Positions 57,898 through 64,000 of a stretch of DNA of 64,000 nucleotides are shown in pieces. The stretch is from Gnetum montanum (lineage: Eukaryota > Streptophyta > Gnetopsida > Gnetales > Gnetaceae): positions 113,699 to 177,698 of the forward strand of contig MNCI01002930.1 in assembly GCA_015680685.1 (NCBI GenBank), given 5' to 3'. The translations under genes were made by a program, and so were the position numbers. The notes below the pieces were generated by a model. That model did not search any database, had not been told where the DNA came from, and saw nothing but the letters and a program-made list of their open reading frames with translations. The first letter of the stretch is position 1. Each line of letters starts with the position of its first letter.

Positions 57898-59301
57898 TGA
57901 AACACTACTAATTTCGGCCTAACACTTTGAAACGAGAACGACTCAAGCCCTTTCAAGCTCTTGAAAGGAAAAAATTTGACTAAGGCATGACACTCACACT
58001 ATGGTCACACTAGTAGCATGAGTGCAACATGAGAAACTCTAGGAACCTCAAAAATAAGTTGAAATGACCTGATTTCCAAGGTGCAAGTCATCCTTAGGGT
58101 TCATTGTTGACAACTTCAAGTTCTAGCATTTAGAATTCTAGATTTCAAGTCTAAAATTGCAAGTTTTTGTAGCTCATGTTGGCAGCATGAGTACTATTCA
58201 TCAGAGTAAGCACGATTCATCAGTGTGATTACTATTCATTAGCGTGAGTACTATTCATCAGCATGAGTACTATTCATCAGCATGGGTACTATTCATCAGC
58301 GTGAGTACTGATCATGCCTAGATAAAAGCATGCCAAACACACGCTGAGGACACGCCAGGACCAAATCAACTCACATTGGAATTCTTGGTGAAGTAGAGAT
58401 GCCTCAAACAACCATAGAACCACTCAAATCGACATCTTGCAGTAGTCGATTCAGGGACCGAGAAGTTTCAAGTGAGCCAAAGTCAATCCTTCTTGATTTT
58501 CTTTGTAAATTTTCACCATTCATGTGCTTGTCAAGCTCTTACGCTCCAAATTGTGTTTGTGGGCATGAGCCAGCTCGTGTAAGCTAGACACACGTTGTAA
58601 GATATAGTGCATTTGGTCAAAAACGTAGCCTACCTACACATGACCAACTCACATACAACTATCCATCGAACATGTGTCACACGATCCATTTTCTTCTCAT
58701 CTCTCAGCCATTGATTCCATCCATGGATTCTGTGCTCGAACTTGACCAAACCCTATAAATACCCTGTTAATTCACATAAACAGGGTGGGGGCAATTTTGG
58801 AGGTTGACAGCTTAGAAAACACAGACCAGCAATCCTTGGGCACTGGGGCACACTTGACTCCTAGCATCCAAGCATTCCTGAAACACATCACTCAAGGGCT
58901 TGGCACTTGACTTGCCATACACATACGCAACTACGCTTTGACCAATGCACACCTTTTCTAAGCAATAAAACACAATTCATTTTACCAGCCATTATTTTTT
59001 TTACTCTGTTTTACGTTCAATTTACGTTTGGTCTGCAATACTATTCTGTGTACGATCTGTTTGCATTTTTTATGTCACTGTTTACATTTTAAAACATCAG
59101 TTATGATAACCCCAATGCAAGCTGTAGTTTACACTCAGGGAAGTCCTTGGTTGATTTGCGTGCAGACCATCTAAGGCACTCTACCTTCATTTTCTTTTCC
59201 AGCTTGCCCTCATGCGAAGGCAGGGTCAGCTGTGTTTATTTGATGATCTTTTAGTGTTTTTTTCCCATTCCAGCCTTACCCCGATGATTTAGGTTAGTAC
59301 A
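57898..59301 (+). repeat. 3' LTR of element F
   Basis: 1404 bp, TGAAACACTACTAATT to GGTTAGTACA. It matches the 5' LTR throughout, with about one change in ten by eye, mostly transitions. The TATA box is at 58753-58763. The tandem GAGTACTATTCATCAGC array is at 58190-58310. Confidence 0.9.
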
Positions 59302-59398
59302 TTGGATTTTTGTATTCATATGGAAGGCACTCTAGGCAATAGTTTTCTGAAATGAGTTTTCCCCTAGTATTGGTACATCCAAAATTTGCACATCAATA
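59302..59398 (+). repeat. 5' LTR of element E2, right part
   Basis: It continues the E-type LTR after element F: GGAAGGCACTCTAGGCAATAG parallels 44133-44152 of E1, and it ends ACATCCAAAATTTGCACATC then AATA, equivalent to the E1 LTR end. Confidence 0.8.
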
Positions 59399-59404
59399 CC
59401 TTTT

Positions 59405-59423
59405 TTGCACTAGAAGGAGGGCC
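59405..59423 (+). other. Primer-site sequence of element E2
   Basis: TTGCACTAGAAGGAGGGCC, seven bases after the LTR; same sequence type as E1 and F. Confidence 0.7.
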
Positions 59424-60062
59424 TAACTCGTTTCTTGATTCTATTTCAAAGTTTGTTTTTTTTCTTGCTAAAATCTCTATTTTTAGCCCTTGTTTTGGAA
59501 AAATCTTTTACTTTATTTTCTGAGAATTTTTTAGCCCTTTTATTTTTGAATCCCAAAATTTTGTTTCGTGAAATTTTTGTTACCCAATTCTCATCACCCA
59601 TTTTTAATCATATTTCAAATTTCTAAATCCCTGTTTTTCTAGTCCCATCTTTTTTTTTAGATATGTGTTTTGGTAGTCCTTACCTGAGTCCTAACTTGGA
59701 TAAGGTGGTTTTATCTAATTATTCAATTTTTAATTTATTTTTCTAAAATTTTTCATTTTTCTAATTTTCTTTTAAAATTTATAAGTATTACAATTTCATT
59801 CATTTATTTTTCTTTTAAAAAATATTTTTTTAAATAGCATATTTTTGTGTGTTTTTTTCTTTGCCAAAAAAATTATTATTACAATATTTCTTTTCTTTTT
59901 CCTTAATTTATAGCTTTATTTTAACATTTATATTCTTTAACTTTTTACTTTATAAGTGAACTCTCCTCTACCCCTAGTTGACCAACTACACATCACTTTA
60001 CATTAAGGAAACAAAGAGCTTCACATTTTTCAAGTTTTATTCCTAGGAGAACTCAAATTAGG

Positions 60063-61540
60063 ATGACGGCCAATCAACCCTTGACTTCCCTAGTAAGCAA
60101 CCCCTTTAACTTTGCTAATTATCATGACATCCCAAAATCACTCCAGAACATAAACTTGTTCTACGATGCCATAATCCCTACTAGTGATGCCCATCAACAT
60201 ATACAATGTTTTTAAACCTTACCAGGGATCCATAACATTGTACAAAATGACATAACATGTAGGGTATTTTTGACAACTTTTAGGAGCAAAGCCATCCCAT
60301 GGTTTTTGATGCTTCCTAATGTCTCCATTGACTAATGGAAAGAATTCAAAAATAAGTTCTTGCTTTAGTTTAACAAGTTTACTAGCCCAACCATAGTATC
60401 AAGCAATTTCACAAACTTGAGGAAGCTACCTAGGGAAAATGTTTGGGATTACAACCTAAGATTCCTCCATCAACTTGCTTATGTGACAAGTGAGATGTGC
60501 CCACAACTTGGTGGCATCCTCAATTTTATTCTTTGCCAATGTCATTAAATTAGATCCCAACATAACACAGGAAGAAATGGCTAAAGCCATGGAGTTAGAA
60601 CAAATTACCCTCATGAACAGCATCCAAATCTAATTTGGGATGATGAGCATTAGTAATCCTATGCAACCTAACCCTCTATCCCTAGCAACTTTCCCAATGA
60701 TCGAGACTATGTTCCAGAGTCCTCCCCCCTTTCAACTAACTCAACCTTCAAATAATTACTTTCAAGGTCCCACATCTTTTTCATTTCTTCCATCTAACAC
60801 TAGTTTGAATGATGATCAATTGAAGGCCATAATTCAATCCATGATAAACCTAAATGGGATATCTAATCTTGTTGAACCCCAAACTCAAACTTAAAACTAG
60901 ATGTTCCATATATTAACTTCACTATAGAAACTTTAAAATAAAGTAGTTGAATTAAAGTGGAACAACAACAAAGGTCCTATACAACCGAAAGAGCCAAGTT
61001 CATCAGTCAATGATGATTATTGTTATCTCCATAACATGAGGCAACATTGTGAGAGGACTTGTCCTTAATTCTTAGCATTATATGGTGACAATGCCCAAAG
61101 TCAAAAAAATGGGACATCCCCTATTATGGTCCTTAATGTACTTTATGAAATAGATAACAAAGAGGTTTTCTCATTAGAACAAGTTATGGTAAGCAACCCC
61201 AACCCACATAACACTCGCTATTGTAGACTTAGTGATATTGTGAACACCACACAACAACAAATTAGGAATAATCCTTATATTCCCCAAATAGAAGAGTTCC
61301 TAATCAAAACAATACAAACAACCAAACTTGGCCATCTCAAGTAAATGTCCCACAATGGCCAAACTCCCGTTATCTACCTAGAAGAGCCCCACCTCAATAG
61401 GAAGCCAGAGACATGCATAAGACTTATGATTTGGTTGAGGATTTAAAAAGAGTTAAAGCCAAGATTTTGATGTATGATCTCCTACACTTTAATGAAATGA
61501 AAGAAGTGATTTGGAATATAGTTCACATGCTTGTAACCAA
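60063..61540 (+). pseudogene. Element E2 gag remnant
   Basis: It begins near ATG 60063. A capsid-type region reads NDITCRVFLTTFRSKAIPWF (60246-60305), then WKEFKNKFLL, FNKFTSPTIVSSNFTNLRKL and LRFLHQLAYVTSEMCPQLGG (to about 60510), matching Retrotrans_gag. Later frames are 60640-60894 and 61126-61344. A knuckle-like CYLHNMRQHCERTC is at about 61019-61062, with the same C-x2-H-x4-H-x4-C spacing as F. Frameshifts and TAG or TAA stops break it. E1 lacks this whole region. Confidence 0.8.
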
Positions 61541-62585
61541 AAAATAAAAATCCCCAATCCTTAAAAGGCAAGTTCACTTCACAGAAAGTCCTACCACACT
61601 ATCAGTATAGAACACAAACAATTCCATGTCAAGCAAGAAAAATCAACCCCCTTTCCTGACAACTTTGATTATTTTAGAAAAGAACATTCATAATTGTTTG
61701 ATGGAATCTGAAGCAACTATTAGTGTCATGTCACTTAAGTTATGTAAGACCTTAGGAGCATGAATGCTACCCCAAATGAGAAGTGTGATACAACTTGATG
61801 GATCTAACATACTTGTAGTTGGGTCATTTAAAGAAGTGAAAGTACAACTTTAACAATACCCTACATTTACATGTTATACATATATTTTAGTAGTAGACAT
61901 GCCACCCACTTATGGTATGCTCTTATCTAGGACTTTTGGAGCCAAGTTTGGGAGCTTCTTTAGGTCAAATTTCTTAGAACTATTAATCCCTATCAAAGGA
62001 AAATCTAAATATGTGGTCATACCAGGAAATCCTTTCTATAAATAGGTAGTTACAACCTTTGATTAGCAGAGTCAATCTTTGGAAAATGAAAACACTAACA
62101 TTTATATTGGAGTTATTGAGGTTGAGCATGAAGAACATGTTATAAATGAACATGTGAGTGAAATTACAAAAGCAAACAATTTTTCTCATGCAGATTCCAC
62201 CCAACCCTATCAAACTTATAGAGAAGGTGAAGAAATATATGAAGATACTTTACCTTATCATCAACAAGATGAAAAGGGATTTCTTCAGGGTGACCTGCCA
62301 CATTTAGGGCAGGAAAAATATGTAAATGAGATCATATCCCTTAAAACATTACAAGGTGCACCAAATTTTGATGACACATCCATGGAACATGTTCCTAGAA
62401 AAGCTATATTCGATGACTTACAAAGACCTAGAATTGTTAGAATTAAGATTGAAACTTATATGAAAGAAAAATTTGATGAACATTCAGGATCTAAAATTAT
62501 TCATCTTATGAAACATTCAAACTTAATGCCTAATAGAAAACAAACAAGCAAATTAAGATTATGTCTTGATTTTCATAATCATTGA
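61541..62585 (+). pseudogene. Element E2 protease-region remnant
   Basis: Parallel to E1 39380-40249: LMESEATISVMSL at about 61698 stands where E1 has LMDFGATISIM, so the catalytic Asp is lost. YPTFTCYTYILVVDMPPTYG follows at about 61860. The last part, 62079-62585, is open for 168 codons and holds EEIYEDTLPYHQQDE and the acidic linker, then a segment RIVRIKIETYMKEKFDE not found in E1. Confidence 0.75.
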
Positions 62586-62840
62586 AAAATTGTTAAATGA
62601 TGGCTTGACAAGAAAGATGTAGGTAAAATTTTTAGAGTAGGAGATCAAGTTTTCAAACTAAGTTTTCCCCTATGTGGTCAAGCTTGTTCCAAGTTACATA
62701 TGTCATTGGCCCCAATGTGTACAAAATTGCTGATGTGCAAGGACATAAGTTACATAGGAACTTTACTGCATTTCATCAAAAGCATTTCTACTCAGGTGCC
62801 CCACATGGACACTTGGTAGATTGTTAGTTGCATGTTTTCT
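62586..62840 (+). pseudogene. Element E2 integrase C-terminal remnant
   Basis: KWLDKKDVGKIFRVGDQVFK-type sequence from about 62600, then a short deletion and frame change, matching the E1 remnant at 40530-40700. It follows the protease linker directly, so E2 lacks the same pol core as E1. Confidence 0.7.
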
Positions 62841-63836
62841 TTTCCCTCATCATGCATTTCATGTGTATATAGTTGCATTTGCATATTTTCTTTGCATTTC
62901 CATCATCTCTTTTCCTCAGCACATTAGTTTTGGTTTTTGCTTTTTAGATGATTTTAGTAATCATTGTGGTCATTTGAGTTACTAGGTGTTGGATCATCAT
63001 AGCACCATTGGAAAATAATGCAAGCATAATGCTTTATATATATATATCCTATTTCTATTACATGTAGTCTCCTTTATATTTTATATTTTAATAATGTTAT
63101 GATTCCTCCCAATATTTTTAAACATTTTAGTTTATTTGTTATGTTGGATTATGGAGGATAGGATTTATGCTAACTTATCATATAATCATCATGATCATGT
63201 GAGTGCAGGATAGGTGATGTTGGAGAATGGCTAGCCATAATCACTAGGTTCCATTGAAAAATGTCATTTTCCCTTTCATAACCCTGAGCCCTTAAGTGTG
63301 ATGATCCATGGATATCCTATGAACAATGGGGTGAAGTGTGTTCATCTTCATTGAAGAACCTTTAACCACATAGAAGACCTATTATGATGCCATCATATTG
63401 TAAGGCACATACACGAGGGTTTAACTGCACCATGGGAAAATTTTTGAAAGGATCATGTTCTTTGGCAATGCAGCTAATTGGCTAGACTTGTGTTGGAATT
63501 CCTATATTGAGAATGAACTACACCATGAGCAAAGCTTCCTCAAAGAAAAAAAAAGAAAAAGAAAAAAAGAATGACTATGTTCATTGGTAGTGTAATAAGT
63601 TCTTAAGTGTGATAGGGTCTAGTAGCAATCCTCACCCTAGCCTTCATTCCCCTTTTAAATATATTTTTCCAAATTTTTTTAAAAAAGGCATCCTAAGAAA
63701 AAATTTGAAAGTTGTGGCTAGCCAGGATCTAATATGAACTTGTTCTCCTTATTAAGTTTAGCATAGGTCTTTTGCTCAAAGTAGTCCACATACTTTTAAC
63801 TTTTACCTTGTGAGAAGATTGGGAATGCAATCTTAG

Positions 63837-63837
<1 letters not shown>
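62841..63837 (+). other. Element E2 3' spacer
   Basis: Non-coding and parallel to 40771-41449 plus 42333-42730 of E1, without the solo LTR. Confidence 0.65.

Positions 63838-63880
<43 letters not shown>
63838..63880. repeat. (AT)n then (GTAT)n microsatellite
   Basis: About 15 AT units followed by three GTAT units, at the place where E1 has a single N (42731), just before the expected polypurine tract. Beyond it, to 64000, sequence no longer follows E1 and nothing is recognised. Confidence 0.85.
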
Positions 63881-64000
63881 TTAAACTTATGATAAATAAT
63901 GAATTATATATTTTGATTTTAATTAAATAAAATGATGTGATAAGGGTGGCCCACATCTAGTTTTATTTTGATTATATGGTTATTTTAATCATGTTTAGAT

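Larger units (their letters stand above)
50860..59301 (+). mobile_element. Element F: non-autonomous Ty3-type (Tat/Ogre-like gag-protease) LTR element, plus strand
   Basis: LTRs of about 1.4 kb (50860-52277, 57898-59301), primer-site sequence, a single gag-protease frame (52842 to about 55888), a 2-kb non-coding 3' region with tandem repeats, and a polypurine tract. No RT, RNase H or integrase is present. Flanks CTGGG (50855-50859) and TTGGA (59302-59306) differ only by transitions and are a decayed target duplication. Joining the flanks restores an E-type LTR. Confidence 0.9.
48863..64000 (+). mobile_element. Element E2: relative of E1, plus strand, 5' LTR split by element F; 3' end outside window
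   Basis: 5' LTR halves are at 48863-50859 and 59302-59398; the primer site is at 59405, gag from 60063, protease at about 61690-62585, integrase tail to about 62830, then a spacer that parallels E1. RT, RNase H and the integrase core are absent, as in E1. The 3' LTR is not visible; the window ends in or just after the spacer. Confidence 0.75.

Overview
This window looks like intergenic chromatin from a very large, transposon-filled seed-plant genome, most likely a conifer. The evidence is plant-type LTR retrotransposons nested inside one another, a plant LINE, a tRNA-derived SINE, AT-rich composition, and a single small spliced gene with GT-AG introns. The conifer assignment is inference. I see no bacterial operons, phage, CRISPR array or defence system.

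Layout. (1) 1-18950 is a nest. A minus-strand LINE (15028 to about 18950) is interrupted by a minus-strand Athila-like Ty3 element B (8899-15027). B is interrupted by a plus-strand Athila-like element A (1-8898, left end outside the window). The 3' LTR of A is interrupted by a minus-strand solo LTR (7911-8875). (2) 18950-22190 is a low-copy island. It holds the only gene that looks intact: a three-exon, minus-strand gene for a 153-residue secreted protein with one CBM20 starch-binding-like domain (20155-21082), with a TATA box, a polyadenylation signal and upstream minisatellites. (3) 22193-36468 is the third Athila-like element, C. It is on the minus strand, about 13.6 kb, and has gag-protease-RT-RNase H-integrase plus an extra 3' coding region. 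A solo LTR sits inside it, and a large inverted duplication lies beside its 3' LTR. (4) 36470-37340 holds a probable SINE. (5) 37341-44204 is element E1, a plus-strand non-autonomous Ty3 derivative without RT, RNase H or integrase core; it carries a third solo LTR. (6) 44205-48860 is low-copy sequence with a decayed second copy of the CBM20 gene (45119-45890), introns retained, and an unidentified coding remnant. (7) 48863-64000 is E2, a relative of E1, whose 5' LTR is split by element F (50860-59301). F has 1.4-kb LTRs and a gag-protease frame of about 1,000 codons with stops, and no RT or integrase.

All retroelement coding is broken, and many in-frame stops are TAG, TAA or TGA where related copies suggest CAG, CAA, CGA or TGG, as expected for old methylated DNA. 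The retroelements appear to work only as families. A, B and C share LTR ends, a tRNA-Asp-type primer site and a polypurine region. E and F share a different, almost identical primer-site sequence and a CHHC gag knuckle, and both lack the pol core, so they would have depended on enzymes supplied by other elements.

Single N positions at 6375, 10560, 22469, 34563 and 42731 are assembly joints. At least two are flanked by duplicated sequence and one hides missing coding sequence. I found no convincing previously unknown system. The best leads are the CBM20 gene and its pseudogene, the non-autonomous E/F families, the RT active-site change shared by B and C, and the inverted duplication in C.
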